A stretch of DNA of 64,000 bases from Peptoniphilus catoniae (GCF_901447155.2 NZ_LR588415.1:168885-232884); one strand, 5' to 3'. Counted from the stretch's first letter, positions 26,966 to 36,250 are shown. The notes: generated from the letters alone by a model not told the origin. A program made the numbers and translations.

Positions 26966-27908
26966 AATACAAGGAGCCATACTTTCGCCTTTAGCAGGAT
27001 ACACAGACAAGGCTTTTAGAGAAATATGTTCTGATATGGGTGCCTACATGACGGTTACTGAAATGGTAAGTGCAAAGGCTCTTTATTATGATGATAAAAA
27101 ATCCAGAGATCTTTTAGCTATATCTCCCAAAGAAAAAAATGTAGCTGTGCAAATATTTGGAGATGATCCGGATATTATGGGATATGTAGTTAGAGAAAAA
27201 CTTAAAGGTTTAGGATTTAATTCAATAGATATAAATATGGGCTGCCCGGCGCCAAAAATTGTAAAAAACAATTGCGGGTCAGCTCTTTTAAAAGACCCTG
27301 ATCTTGCCTATAGTATTATGAAATCTGTAGTTGAAAATTCAACAGTTCCGGTATCCATAAAAATTAGAAAGGGAATAGATGGAGTAGATTCCCTTGCTGT
27401 AGTAAAGGCTGCTGAAAAAGCAGGTATTTCCTATATAACCCTTCACGGAAGAACTAGGGAAGAATATTACAAGGGTAAGGCTGATTGGGATTATATAAAG
27501 AAAATTGCTCAAGAAGTTAAAATACCCCTCATAGGGAACGGGGACGTTACCTCCTATGAAGATGCTATTGAGAAAATCAACTACTCAAAGGTTGCAGGAG
27601 TAAGTATAGGTAGAGGAGCAATAGGAAATCCTTTTATATTTAAGGAGATTTATAATAGATTTAGAGGCTTGGAATATAAGAAGCCTGATTATAAAGACAG
27701 GATAGAAATGGCACTTTATCACCTTGACTTAAATGTTAAATACAAGGGATATAGACAGGGAATTCTTGAAATGAGAAAACAGTTTATGGGATATTTTAAG
27801 TCAATGCCCGCCTCAAAAGACCTAAGGGATAAAATAAACAGGACTATGGATTATGAGGAAGTTAAAAAACTAATAGCAGATTATGAACTAAACATAGATA
27901 AAGCTTGA
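26955..27908 (+). CDS. dus: tRNA-dihydrouridine synthase
   Basis: Flavin enzyme that reduces uridines in the tRNA D-loop. 317 aa, TIM barrel. Signatures: LSPLAGYTDKAFR, VQIFGDDP, INMGCPAPKI with the catalytic Cys, IKIRKG, LHGRTREEYYKG and GNGDV. TTG start inside the coaX 3' end, so probably translationally coupled. A full-consensus promoter overlaps its stop codon. Confidence 0.95.
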   Translation: MKDKIQGAILSPLAGYTDKAFREICSDMGAYMTVTEMVSAKALYYDDKKSRDLLAISPKEKNVAVQIFGDDPDIMGYVVREKLKGLGFNSIDINMGCPAPKIVKNNCGSALLKDPDLAYSIMKSVVENSTVPVSIKIRKGIDGVDSLAVVKAAEKAGISYITLHGRTREEYYKGKADWDYIKKIAQEVKIPLIGNGDVTSYEDAIEKINYSKVAGVSIGRGAIGNPFIFKEIYNRFRGLEYKKPDYKDRIEMALYHLDLNVKYKGYRQGILEMRKQFMGYFKSMPASKDLRDKINRTMDYEEVKKLIADYELNIDKA

Positions 27909-27933
27909 CATTATGGGATATATAAACTATAAT
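27905..27933 (+). promoter_or_regulatory. Perfect consensus promoter overlapping the dus stop codon
   Basis: TTGACA, exactly 17 bp, TATAAT, the only fully consensus sigma-A promoter seen in the core part. The predicted start (about 27940) is only some 15 nt before a terminator. Confidence 0.85.
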
Positions 27934-27953
27934 GATGTGGATTTTAAGGGGAG

Positions 27954-27979
27954 ATTAGGCGTAGGACGCCTAATTTTTG
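27954..27979 (+). terminator. Terminator just after the consensus promoter
   Basis: ATTAGGCG-TAGGA-CGCCTAAT, a perfect 8-bp stem, then TTTTG. It ends the coaX-dus transcript or the very short transcript from 27940. Confidence 0.85.
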
Positions 27980-28061
27980 TTTGAATTATATTATTTGAAA
28001 TAAGATATTTCTCAAAAGCCTATATTAAGGCGTGGAAATATTTACTTTAAGGAGCGATATT

Positions 28062-28538
28062 GTGGTAGAAAGAGATATTTTCTTTACAGCTGAAGGTTTA
28101 GAAAAAATAGAATCAGAAATTGAATATTTAAAGACTGTAAGAAGAAAAGAAGTAGCTGAGAGAATAAAAGTTGCTTTAGGATACGGAGACCTTTCAGAAA
28201 ACTCCGAATATGATGAAGCTAAAAACGAACAGGCACAAGTTGAAGAAAGAATTGCCAAGCTTGAAATGATGCTTAGAAATGCAAAGCTTATAGATGAAAA
28301 TAAACTTAACAAGGAAATTGTGAATATAGGTTCAATTGTTAAAATAAAGGATTTAACAGACGGAGACGAAGAGGAATATTCAATTGTAGGTTCTGCAGAA
28401 GCCGATCCACTTAATGGTAAAATTTCAAATGAAAGTCCTGTAGGCGCAAAGCTTATAGGTTTAAAAATAGGAGACGTCGTTGAAATAGAAATACCTGACG
28501 GTTTAGTTAAGTATGAAGTAACTGATATTTCTTTTTAG
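28062..28538 (+). CDS. greA: Transcription elongation factor GreA
   Basis: Rescues backtracked RNA polymerase by stimulating transcript cleavage. 158 aa from the GTG at 28062, the family's usual length; AAGGAG lies 7 nt upstream. An upstream in-frame GTG at 28032 has no site. N-terminal coiled coil with the acidic tip [20 protein letters not shown]-terminal domain with [16 protein letters not shown]. lysS begins 9 nt later. Confidence 0.96.
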   Translation: MVERDIFFTAEGLEKIESEIEYLKTVRRKEVAERIKVALGYGDLSENSEYDEAKNEQAQVEERIAKLEMMLRNAKLIDENKLNKEIVNIGSIVKIKDLTDGDEEEYSIVGSAEADPLNGKISNESPVGAKLIGLKIGDVVEIEIPDGLVKYEVTDISF

Positions 28539-28547
28539 GAGGTAATA

Positions 28548-30470
28548 ATGCAAAATTCTGAAGAAAAAAATCTTAATGAAATGCTTCTTTTAAGGAGGCA
28601 AAGGCTAAAGGAATTAAGAGAAGAAGGAAAAGACCCTTTTAAAATATCAAAGTATAATGTCAGCGACTATTCACAGGACATTAAAGACAAATTTGAAGAA
28701 TATAATGGCAAAAAAGTTTCAGTTGCTGGTCGTATAATGAGCAAGAGAAGACATGGTAAAATTGCTTTTTTAGACCTGCAGGATAAGCTTGGAAGAATTC
28801 AAATTTTTGCCAGAAAAGACGTTCTTCTTGAAGGCTATGAAGACGTAAAAAGTTACGATATAGGCGATATAATAGGAGTAGAAGGTGAGGTTTTTAAAAC
28901 CGAGGCCGGAGAAATAACAGTAAGAGCAGAATCAACTCTTTTGCTTTCAAAATCTTTGCAAATTCTCCCGGAAAAATTCCATGGCTTAAAGGATCCTGAC
29001 CTTAGATACAGACAGAGATATGTTGACCTTATAGTAAATCCTGAAATTAAAGAAATCTTTTTAAAAAGAAGCAGAATAGTTAAATCAATTAGAGAATACC
29101 TTGACGGTAGAGGATTTTTAGAGGTTGAGACACCTATTTTAAGCACCATAGCAGGGGGAGCTAATGCAAGACCCTTTATAACTCATCACAATACCCTTAA
29201 CATGGACATGCAACTTAGAATAGCCAATGAGCTTTTCCTGAAAAGATTAGTTGTAGGCGGCTTCGACAAGGTATATGAAATGGGTAAAATGTTTAGAAAT
29301 GAAGGAATGGATACAAGACATAACCCTGAATTTACCAATATGGAAGTTTATGAAGCCTATGCAGACTATGAAGACATGATGAGAATTACTGAAGAAATTT
29401 TTGAAAAAGCTGCCATGGACCTATATGGAACTACAAAAATCACCTATCAAGGAACAGAAATAGACCTTAAAGCCCCATGGAAAAGGCTGACTATGATAGA
29501 TGCCATAAAAGAAATTACCGGAGTGGACTTTAATGAAATAGATGAAGATGATAAGGCGAGAGAAATTGCAAAAGCAAAGGGACTTGATGTTGATCCTAAT
29601 TGGACAAGAGGTCATGTAATATCTGAAATGTTTGAAGAATTTTGCGAAAGCTCACTTGTCCAACCTGTATTTATTCTAAAACATCCTGTGGAAGTATCCC
29701 CACTATCTAAAAGATCAGTGGAGGATCCAAGACTTACAGACAGATTTGAAGCCTTTATAAACACTTGGGAATTTGCTAATGCTTTCTCTGAATTAAATGA
29801 CCCTATTGACCAAAAGGAAAGATTCGAGCAACAAGTTAGAGAAAAGGAAATGGGAGATGAAGAGGCTCATCCCATGGACTATGATTATATAAACGCTTTA
29901 GAGGTAGGTCTACCTCCAACAGGAGGGTTAGGTATAGGAGTAGACAGAATGATTATGCTTCTTACAGACCAACCCAGTATAAGAGATATACTTTTATTCC
30001 CAACAATGAAGCCAATAGGCTTAGAAAAGGCAGAAAATGGGGGCTTGTCAAAAGAAACTTACGAAACTTACGACAAACTTACGACAGAAGAAATTGACCT
30101 TTCAAAAGTGAAAGTTGAACCATTATTTGAAGATATGGTAGACTTTGAAACTTTCTCAAAATCTGATTTTAGAGTTGTAAAGGTTAAATACTGCGAAGAA
30201 GTTCCTAAGTCAAAAAAACTTTTGAAATTTACATTAGATGATGGTTCTGAAAAAGAAAGAGTTATTTTATCTGGTATTAAGGAATATTACAGCGCAGAGA
30301 GCTTAATTGGAAAGACACTACTTGCAATTTGTAATCTTCCTCCTCGTAAGATGATGGGAATCGACTCAGAAGGTATGATTATATCTGCAATTTGTGAGTA
30401 TGACGGTGAAGAAAAACTTAACTTAATAATGCTGGATGATAATATTCCAGCAGGATCAAAATTATATTAA
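28548..30470 (+). CDS. lysS: Lysyl-tRNA synthetase with C-terminal Trbp111-like domain
   Basis: Class II LysRS, 640 aa against about 490-505 for the family. Residues 1-495 are a complete enzyme: OB-fold anticodon domain ([15 protein letters not shown]), motif 2 ([18 protein letters not shown]) and motif 3 ([13 protein letters not shown]). The extra residues 530-640 form a tRNA-binding OB fold of the Trbp111/MetRS-C type ([50 protein letters not shown]). The linker at 30050-30085 has repeated CTTACGA units. RBS AGGAGG. Last core gene before the ICE. Confidence 0.96.
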   Translation: MQNSEEKNLNEMLLLRRQRLKELREEGKDPFKISKYNVSDYSQDIKDKFEEYNGKKVSVAGRIMSKRRHGKIAFLDLQDKLGRIQIFARKDVLLEGYEDVKSYDIGDIIGVEGEVFKTEAGEITVRAESTLLLSKSLQILPEKFHGLKDPDLRYRQRYVDLIVNPEIKEIFLKRSRIVKSIREYLDGRGFLEVETPILSTIAGGANARPFITHHNTLNMDMQLRIANELFLKRLVVGGFDKVYEMGKMFRNEGMDTRHNPEFTNMEVYEAYADYEDMMRITEEIFEKAAMDLYGTTKITYQGTEIDLKAPWKRLTMIDAIKEITGVDFNEIDEDDKAREIAKAKGLDVDPNWTRGHVISEMFEEFCESSLVQPVFILKHPVEVSPLSKRSVEDPRLTDRFEAFINTWEFANAFSELNDPIDQKERFEQQVREKEMGDEEAHPMDYDYINALEVGLPPTGGLGIGVDRMIMLLTDQPSIRDILLFPTMKPIGLEKAENGGLSKETYETYDKLTTEEIDLSKVKVEPLFEDMVDFETFSKSDFRVVKVKYCEEVPKSKKLLKFTLDDGSEKERVILSGIKEYYSAESLIGKTLLAICNLPPRKMMGIDSEGMIISAICEYDGEEKLNLIMLDDNIPAGSKLY

Positions 30471-30487
30471 AGGACACGCTAATTATG

Positions 30488-30523
30488 AAACTGGGGTTTG
30501 TTATGAATCCCAGTTTAATTTTT
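30488..30523 (+). terminator. Terminator after lysS
   Basis: AAACTGGG/CCCAGTTT (8 bp) followed by AATTTTT. Probably the last chromosomal signal before the ICE. Confidence 0.85.
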
Positions 30524-30533
30524 AGGAGTATGT

Positions 30534-30815
30534 ATGAGATGGATAATTAGAATAATTTTATTACCGATAAGATTAGTGTTTAGTTTGCTCATAGCTTTTT
30601 TAACCTTCATATTAAGTTTGAGTACTGCGTTGTTAAGCGTAGTTTCTACTTTGATTTTTATAATTGGAATAGCTAGCATTTTTCAAGGAGACAAGCAAAT
30701 TGTAATTGAAGCACTAATATTAGCATTTTTATTTAGTCCATTTGGATTACCTAAATTAGGTATATATGTTATTGGATTATTAGAATTATTAAACTATACA
30801 ATAAAATCAATTTGA
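30534..30815 (+). CDS. CD1845-family small membrane protein
   Basis: 93 aa, two or three membrane helices (residues 4-26, 28-48, 56-90). It resembles the CD1845 family found at the head of Tn1549-like ICEs (LLPIRLVFSLLIAFLTF..., FLFSPFGLPKLG). Function unknown. TTAGGAG lies 7 nt before the ATG. It is the first gene of the ICE, separated from repA by a terminator-like hairpin. Confidence 0.8.
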   Translation: MRWIIRIILLPIRLVFSLLIAFLTFILSLSTALLSVVSTLIFIIGIASIFQGDKQIVIEALILAFLFSPFGLPKLGIYVIGLLELLNYTIKSI

Positions 30816-30841
30816 AGAAAAATAAATATAAGACAACCGTA

Positions 30842-30878
30842 GACGATAGAAAGCAATAATTCTGTCGTCTTTTTTATT
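30842..30878 (+). terminator. CGAT-type hairpin before repA
   Basis: GACGATAGAA pairs with TTCTGTCGTC, followed by six T. Related hairpins stand before other ICE genes (52181, 53564, 53671). Confidence 0.8.
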
Positions 30879-30897
30879 TTAAAGAGAGGAGGTAGGA

Positions 30898-31671
30898 ATG
30901 AATTTTGATTATTTTTATAATAGGCAATCTGAAATGTATAACTTCATTAGGTTACCTATGGTATTAATGGAAGATGAGATTTTTGGGAGCATTTCTATTG
31001 AAGCTAAAGTTTTGTATTCATATATGCTTAATCGAATGGGTCTTTCATATAAAAATGGCTGGATAGATGAAGATGGAAAAGTCTTTATTTATTACACAAT
31101 TGAAAGCATAAAAGATCAATTTAATTGTGCGAGTGAAAAAGCAAATAAATTAATAGCTGAACTTGATATTAAATCAGGAATAGGACTGATTGAAAAGAAA
31201 AGACAAGGACTGGGAAAGCCTAACAGAATTTATGTTAAAGACTTTATGAGCATATTTAATAATATGGAATTAAAAAATCAAGAAGTTCGAAAAACAAAAT
31301 TCCAGAAGTTCGATAATCGAAATTCAAGAGATTTGAATATCGAAAGTCAAGATTTTCGAAAATCGGAAGGTAACTATAACAATATTAATAATAATGAGTT
31401 AAGAAAGAATGATTTTAGTAAAGGTCAAAAGCCTTATGGAATATATAAAAATATATTTTTGACTGATGAAGAATACAAGGACTTAACAAATGAGTTAGGA
31501 AGTAGAATTAATGAATACATTGATAGGCTCTCGTCATATATGAAAGCAAATAACAGAGAGTATCAAGACCACAAGGCAACGATAATCAATTGGTATCTTA
31601 ATGATCAGTCGAAAAACATTAATGATAATACAACAAGGAAAATGAATTACGATATAGGAGAGAGTTTATGA
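30898..31671 (+). CDS. repA: RepA_N-family replication initiator of the ICE
   Basis: 257 aa. The N-terminal winged-helix RepA_N domain (FIRLPMVLMEDEIFGSISIEAKVLYSYMLNRM, GLIEKKRQGLGKPNRIYV) binds the origin. The C-terminal part (IFLTDEEYKDLTNELG...TIINWYLNDQ) is the domain shared by ICE and phage initiators. The middle of the gene holds four tandem 23-bp iterons, as in RepA_N plasmids whose origin lies inside rep. GAGGAGG before the ATG. It overlaps the dnaC-like gene by 4 nt, consistent with autonomous replication of the excised ICE. Confidence 0.9.
   Translation: MNFDYFYNRQSEMYNFIRLPMVLMEDEIFGSISIEAKVLYSYMLNRMGLSYKNGWIDEDGKVFIYYTIESIKDQFNCASEKANKLIAELDIKSGIGLIEKKRQGLGKPNRIYVKDFMSIFNNMELKNQEVRKTKFQKFDNRNSRDLNIESQDFRKSEGNYNNINNNELRKNDFSKGQKPYGIYKNIFLTDEEYKDLTNELGSRINEYIDRLSSYMKANNREYQDHKATIINWYLNDQSKNINDNTTRKMNYDIGESL
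31281..31372. repeat. Four tandem 23-bp iterons inside repA
   Basis: Units start at 31281, 31304, 31327 and 31350. Each begins AGA, has (T)TCGA or TTGA at positions 6-10 and AATC/ATC at 12-15. The period is exactly 23 bp, not a multiple of 3, and the encoded protein is not repetitive, so selection acts on the DNA. Likely initiator-binding origin sites. Confidence 0.75.
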
Positions 31672-32495
31672 CAAGTTTAAAAGATTTTGTATTAAGAGAA
31701 AATGATATTGAAAGAAATGGGCATATCTATTGCAAGGTATGCGGTAAAAGAGTCGATGGAGAATTACTTGACCTTGGATTTACAAAGTTTATTCCCAGAA
31801 TTAAATGCGAATGTGAAATAAAAAGAGATAAGGAAAATGAAGAAAGAGAAAGACTGATGAAAATATCATCATTGAAAAGAGATTGCTTCTCATCGCCGCT
31901 CCAACACCAATATACTTTTGAGAAATACTTAAATGAAAAAGGTCAAGCTTACAAGGTTGCTTACAATTATGCTAAAAGTTTTGAACAAATGAAGGAAGAC
32001 AATGTTGGACTTTTATTTTATGGAGATGTTGGCAGTGGAAAAACTTACCTTGCTTGTGCAATAGCAAATGAATTAATTGAAAGAGAACAAGTTAAAGTTA
32101 AGATTATGAATTTATCTCAGGTTATAAATCAAATACAAAAATCAGCATTTAAGCTAGATTCAAATGAAATTATAGATAACCTATCAAATATTCCGTTGTT
32201 AATATTAGATGATCTTGGAATTGAAAGGGATACATCTTATGCAAGAGAGCAAGTATATAACATTATAAACTCAAGATACTTAAAGAGTAGGCCGACGATT
32301 TTCACTACAAACTTATCATTGGAAATTATTCAAAATCCAAACATTGACCTTGAGTATCAGAGAATATATTCAAGAATACTTGAAATGACAATACCAGTTA
32401 AAGTTACAGGAGAAGATTTTAGAAGAAAAATTCAACAAGAGAAGTTAAGAAAATACAAAGAGTTACTTTTATATGGAGGTGGAATAGATGATTAA
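31668..32495 (+). CDS. DnaC/IstB-like helicase loader
   Basis: 275 aa AAA+ ATPase. A zinc-finger-like start (YCKVCGKRV...KCECE, residues 20-45) precedes Walker A YGDVGSGKTYLA (near residue 121) and Walker B LLILDDLG (near 180), with sensor TTNLS. It probably loads the replicative helicase on the ICE origin. It overlaps repA by 4 nt and pcfB by 8 nt. Confidence 0.9.
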   Translation: MTSLKDFVLRENDIERNGHIYCKVCGKRVDGELLDLGFTKFIPRIKCECEIKRDKENEERERLMKISSLKRDCFSSPLQHQYTFEKYLNEKGQAYKVAYNYAKSFEQMKEDNVGLLFYGDVGSGKTYLACAIANELIEREQVKVKIMNLSQVINQIQKSAFKLDSNEIIDNLSNIPLLILDDLGIERDTSYAREQVYNIINSRYLKSRPTIFTTNLSLEIIQNPNIDLEYQRIYSRILEMTIPVKVTGEDFRRKIQQEKLRKYKELLLYGGGIDD

Positions 32496-32973
32496 TGAAG
32501 AAGTATCAAGGTCAAGTCTTAATCTTGAAGTAAGACTTGCAAAAGCAACAAGTAAAGCAATTCTTGATGCCTTAAAGAAAGTACACAAGCAAATAGAGGA
32601 ACAAGGAGGCTTGAAAAATGTAATAAAAAATAACGGAGAAGAAGTAAAGCTAAAAGATATGGTTAAAAAGGGACAGTTAGAAGAAATTAATCTAAAAGAT
32701 CCTGAGTTAAAAGAACTAAAGAAAATTTTAAATAAACACGGAGTGAAGTTTTCTGTTATGAAAGATAAGGAAACTGGTAACCACTCTGTGTTTTTTCAAT
32801 CTAAGGATATAAAGGTAATGGAACACGCCTTTAAAAAAGCAGTTAAGGCTTCTGAAAGAAAGGCCGATAGAAAAGATTCAATAACGAAGACTATAAATAA
32901 GTTTAAAGATATGGCTAAGGACACCATTAGTAAAGATAAAGTTAAAAATAAACATAAGGAGCAAAGCTTATGA
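32488..32973 (+). CDS. PcfB family (DUF3801) conjugation protein
   Basis: 161 aa. It resembles PcfB of pCF10-like systems and its Tn1549 homologues: helical N terminus (LNLEVRLAKATSKAILDALKKV), then a small domain (FSVMKDKETGNHSVFFQSKDIKVMEHAFKKAV) and a Lys-rich tail. PcfB proteins are thought to assist substrate recruitment with the VirD4 coupling protein. Overlaps both neighbours, directly upstream of the antirepressor and virD4. Confidence 0.85.
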   Translation: MINEEVSRSSLNLEVRLAKATSKAILDALKKVHKQIEEQGGLKNVIKNNGEEVKLKDMVKKGQLEEINLKDPELKELKKILNKHGVKFSVMKDKETGNHSVFFQSKDIKVMEHAFKKAVKASERKADRKDSITKTINKFKDMAKDTISKDKVKNKHKEQSL

Positions 32974-33704
32974 TAAGTAATTTAAAAACATTTGAAAATA
33001 AGAATTTTGGGAAACTCACTGTTATAGAAAAAGACGGTGAGTTTTTCTTTATAGCAAATGAAGTAGCAACCATGTTAGGATATGTCAATCCAAGAAAAGC
33101 TATTTATGACCATGTAGATGAGGAAGATAAGGGTGTAACGAAATGGAACACCCCTGGAGGAATACAGAATATTTCAATAATTAACGAATCAGGATTGTAT
33201 TCACTTATCCTCTCATCAAAACTACCACAAGCAAAAATATTCAAAACTTGGGTAACTAGAGAAGTCTTACCAAGTATTAGAAAAAACGGAGGATATATAG
33301 CAGGGCAAGAAAAGAAAACTAACGAAGAGTTACTTGCAGATGCAATTCTTTTAGCCAATAGAATTATCGCTGAAAGAGAAGAAGAAATTGAAGAATTAAG
33401 ACCAAAGGCAGATTATTATGACAAATTAGTAGATTATAACCTACTAACAAACTTTAGAAATACTGCCAAGGAGTTAGGAATACCACAAAATCAATTTATA
33501 AGTTTTCTAATGGATAAGGGATTAATTTACAGAGATAAGAAAAAGAAACTCTTACCTTATGCAGATAAGAACAAGGGATATTTTGAAGTCAAGGAATGGG
33601 TTGATCCACTAGGTACACTTGTAGGAATACAAACATTTATAACACCAAAGGGAAGACACTACCTACTAATTTTATTAGATAGTGAAGGTTTCTACGATGA
33701 ATAA
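32970..33704 (+). CDS. Phage-type antirepressor (BRO-N plus KilAC)
   Basis: 244 aa. The N-terminal BRO domain (NFGKLTVIEKDGEFFFIANEVATMLGY, SGLYSLILSSKLPQAKIFKTWVTREVLPSIRKNGGY) and C-terminal KilAC domain (TAKELGIPQNQFISFLMDKGLIYRD) match phage Ant proteins. Within Tn1549-like ICEs such genes occur between pcfB and virD4. It may relieve repression of transfer genes; not shown. Overlaps virD4 by 8 nt. Confidence 0.87.
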   Translation: MISNLKTFENKNFGKLTVIEKDGEFFFIANEVATMLGYVNPRKAIYDHVDEEDKGVTKWNTPGGIQNISIINESGLYSLILSSKLPQAKIFKTWVTREVLPSIRKNGGYIAGQEKKTNEELLADAILLANRIIAEREEEIEELRPKADYYDKLVDYNLLTNFRNTAKELGIPQNQFISFLMDKGLIYRDKKKKLLPYADKNKGYFEVKEWVDPLGTLVGIQTFITPKGRHYLLILLDSEGFYDE

Positions 33705-34036
33705 GGTATTAGAATCTATTCTTTCTGATATTAAAAACTTAATTAAAATAGACAACTCAAAGAAATTTATATTATCAAACATTCCTTATTTATCCTTTTT
33801 CTATATTGGAAATATCTTTTCTAAGCACATAAACTCTTATGTAGGAGGAGATATTATTGATAGAATAATGGTGGGAATTTCTGATATAGGAACTTTATCT
33901 TATATACCAAGTCTTAATCCAAGGGACTTATTAGTAGGTTTTTCAGTTGCTGGTCTTGTTAAGCTAGTTGTTTATAGCAAAGGAAAAAATAAAAAGAAAT
34001 ATAGGCAAGGCAAAGAGTATGGATCTGCAAGATGGG
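33697..34036 (+). pseudogene. virD4: virD4/traG, part 1 of 3 (interrupted by IME1)
   Basis: N-terminal part of the type IV coupling protein that feeds DNA to the conjugation channel. 112 codons with two membrane segments, ending YGSARW. Reading then runs into IME1 and stops at 34044 (VA, stop). The ATG at 33697 has AAGG upstream and overlaps the antirepressor. Joined at TGGG to part 2 (40027), the frame continues W-GES-KDIAPYIDPKF, the expected family sequence. Full restored length is 598 codons over the three parts. Confidence 0.9.
34033..34036. repeat. IME1 left attachment core TGGG
   Basis: Direct repeat TGGG (copy at 40027). Recombination anywhere inside it rebuilds the virD4 codons TGG GGA. 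Confidence 0.85.
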
Positions 34037-34039
34037 TTG

Positions 34040-34045
34040 CATAAT
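34040..34045 (+). promoter_or_regulatory. IME1 left-end -10 (half of circle promoter)
   Basis: CATAAT, 3 nt inside IME1. In the integrated state the sequence 17 bp upstream (34017-34022, GTATGG) is not a -35. In the excised circle TTGACA from 40011-40016 comes to lie exactly 17 bp away. Confidence 0.75.
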
Positions 34046-34095
34046 ATTAACTGAACAGGAGTGATATATAGACACGAGAAAAGGAGGATAATGCC

Positions 34096-35934
34096 ATGAT
34101 AGAATATCACAATAAAATTACAGCACTATACTCCCGCCTTTCAGTTGGTGATGAAGATAGAGACGGTGGCGAGAGTAATAGTATTGTAAATCAAAAAGCC
34201 TTTTTAGAAAGGTATGCAAGAGAAAAAAAGCTGATAAACATTCGCCACTATATCGACGATGACGAAAGCGGTAGGTTCTTTGACCGTTCAGCCTATACAC
34301 AGATGATAAGCGATGTAGAGCAAGGCAAAATAGGAATTGTCATCATGAAAGATATGACAAGATGGGGAAGAGATTATCTCCAAGTAGGAAATGCGATGGA
34401 GATATTTAGAAGAAACAATGTACGCTTTATCGCTATCAATAACGGAATAGACAGCATTGACCAAAACACATTGGAATTTGCCCCATTTATCAACATCATG
34501 TCAGAGTGGTATGCAAGAGACATCAGCAAGAAAGTAAAGACAGGAATTAAAACCAAAGGAGCAGACGGAAAGCCTGTCGCAACAGAAGCCCCATACGGCT
34601 ATATAAAAGACCCTGAGAACAAAGATTATTGGATCGTTGATAAAGAAGCTGCCGAAGTTGTAAAACTCATTTTCAGGCTATTTATGGAGGGGAAAAACAG
34701 AAATCAGATAGCTGTTTACCTGAAAGAAAAAGAAATACTAACCCCAACCTTTTATATGAAACAACAAGGCAGAGGAACAGCAAAAAACAAACCACTAAAT
34801 GAAGAAAACAGATATAACTGGAACAAAGCAACTCTAACACGCATACTGAAAAGACAAGAGTATTGTGGTGATGTAGTCAACTTCAAGACCGAAAAGCATT
34901 ACAGAGATAAGAGAAACCATTATGTAGATAAAAGCAAATGGCAAATAACAGAAAATGTGCATGAGCCGATAATAGATAGAACTACCTTTGAAAATGTAGA
35001 GCGTATGTTAAAAAATGCACCTGTAAAAAGACCAAACGGAGATGGAGAAATTCACGCACTTTCAGGCTTGATGTACTGTAAAGATTGCGGAACAAAAATG
35101 CACATTCGCACCATACACAAAAATGGAAGAGTACAGCATGTAACCTATTGCAGTGAATATGCCAAAGGGAAAGCAAAGCACCCCAAATGCAACTCCCCAC
35201 ACCGAATTGATGTTGATGAGGTTATGGAAAATATCGCAGAAGTCTTGCGAAAGATAGCACAGTATTCTTTGGAAAACAAAGCAGAATTTGAGAAACTTGT
35301 AAAAGAGAGTCTGTATAAAGAACAGACCGAAGAAGTCAAGAAAAATCAAAAGCGTATGCCACAAATCACAGATCGAATGGAACAGATAGAAAGAGTGATG
35401 AATAAACTCTATGAAGATAATGCACTTGGAAATCTGGATACAGAACGCTATGAGCAGTTATCAAGAAAGTATGCAGAAGAATACTACACCTTAAAAGCAG
35501 AAAAAGAAGAAATCAAAGAACGCTTATCCGAATGTGAAAATGCAAACCAAAGAGCAAAGAAATTTATCAGACTTGCAGAAAGCTATTCCAACTTTGAAGA
35601 ACTTACCCCTACCATTATCAATGAGTTTATCAGTAAAATCGCAGTGCATGAAAGAGATGTAAAAAGAGCAAAATATGTAGTTCAACGAATAGAGGTTTAT
35701 TTTAACTATATCGGAAAATTTGAAAATGAACTTACAAAACAGATAGAGCCGACAGAACAAGAAATGATACAGATGAGGGAAGAAATAGAAGAAGCAAGGA
35801 GAGAAAAATCACGAGCTTATCATAGGGCATATTCTAAAGCATACAGAGCCAAAAATCTTGAAAAGTGCCGAGAGTATGAAAAATTAAAAGCAAGAGAATA
35901 CAGAGCAAAAAAGAAACTACAAGCAACAACCTAA
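34096..35934 (+). CDS. Large serine recombinase of IME1 (TnpX-like)
   Basis: 612 aa. The resolvase domain has the catalytic Ser in YSRLSVGD (residue 14 area) and arginines in KDMTRWGRDYLQ. A recombinase domain follows (PYGYIKDPENKDYWIVDKEAAEVV), then a zinc ribbon (CKDCGTKMHI...YCS), a long coiled coil (residues 415-490) and a basic tail. This is the layout of TnpX-type integrases that insert and excise at a 2-bp core. AAAGGAGG precedes the ATG, 51 nt inside IME1's left end, right where the circle-joint promoter would act. Confidence 0.94.
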   Translation: MIEYHNKITALYSRLSVGDEDRDGGESNSIVNQKAFLERYAREKKLINIRHYIDDDESGRFFDRSAYTQMISDVEQGKIGIVIMKDMTRWGRDYLQVGNAMEIFRRNNVRFIAINNGIDSIDQNTLEFAPFINIMSEWYARDISKKVKTGIKTKGADGKPVATEAPYGYIKDPENKDYWIVDKEAAEVVKLIFRLFMEGKNRNQIAVYLKEKEILTPTFYMKQQGRGTAKNKPLNEENRYNWNKATLTRILKRQEYCGDVVNFKTEKHYRDKRNHYVDKSKWQITENVHEPIIDRTTFENVERMLKNAPVKRPNGDGEIHALSGLMYCKDCGTKMHIRTIHKNGRVQHVTYCSEYAKGKAKHPKCNSPHRIDVDEVMENIAEVLRKIAQYSLENKAEFEKLVKESLYKEQTEEVKKNQKRMPQITDRMEQIERVMNKLYEDNALGNLDTERYEQLSRKYAEEYYTLKAEKEEIKERLSECENANQRAKKFIRLAESYSNFEELTPTIINEFISKIAVHERDVKRAKYVVQRIEVYFNYIGKFENELTKQIEPTEQEMIQMREEIEEARREKSRAYHRAYSKAYRAKNLEKCREYEKLKAREYRAKKKLQATT

Positions 35935-35961
35935 AACCAAATATCAATTAATCGCAAAAGA

Positions 35962-35991
35962 GGTTTCCTAATCACAGGAAATCTTTTTTTT
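35962..35991 (+). terminator. Terminator after IME1 recombinase
   Basis: GGTTTCCT/AGGAAATC (8 bp, one G-T) followed by eight T. Confidence 0.85.
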
Positions 35992-36015
35992 GTGCAAGTC
36001 GAAAGGAGGAACTAA

Positions 36016-36198
36016 ATGGCAGAAAATGAGAAAACAGATATTAAAGAAATACAGACAGAACAACATCAAAAGCCCGATGGCATTCTTACAAAGAAGATAA
36101 ATGGAAAGACCTTTGTAACAGAGATATATTTTGATAAAAAGAGTAAAGAGACATTTCAAGATAAGCTGTTCAAAGTAATACATTCAAAGGACAAATAG
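36016..36198 (+). CDS. TnpW-like transposon-encoded small protein (IME1)
   Basis: 60 aa. The core KKINGKTFVTEIYFDKKSKE-TFQDKLFKVI aligns with the 61-aa protein at the right end of IME2 (KKIGKATYEVVVHFNENATE-TMQDKLKRII). Both resemble TnpW proteins encoded by Tn4451-type elements; function unknown. AAAGGAGG 7 nt upstream. Confidence 0.75.
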   Translation: MAENEKTDIKEIQTEQHQKPDGILTKKINGKTFVTEIYFDKKSKETFQDKLFKVIHSKDK

Positions 36199-36241
36199 TA
36201 GTGAGTAGAGAAATATGACAGTAGAAAAATATCGAAAAAAA

Positions 36242-36250
36242 TGCTATAAT
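36242..36250 (+). promoter_or_regulatory. Extended -10 before DUF3021 gene
   Basis: TGCTATAAT with TAGAAA 17 bp upstream; the start would be about 40 nt before the DUF3021 ATG. Confidence 0.6.

Noticed and set aside
28548-30470. lysS 3' end as the ICE attachment site
   Set aside because: No repeat of the lysS end was seen in the window and the right end is out of view; adjacency alone is not enough.
33682-34044. A complete short membrane gene ending at 34044
   Set aside because: Its sequence is the N terminus of VirD4, and the frame continues exactly at 40027 after removal of IME1.
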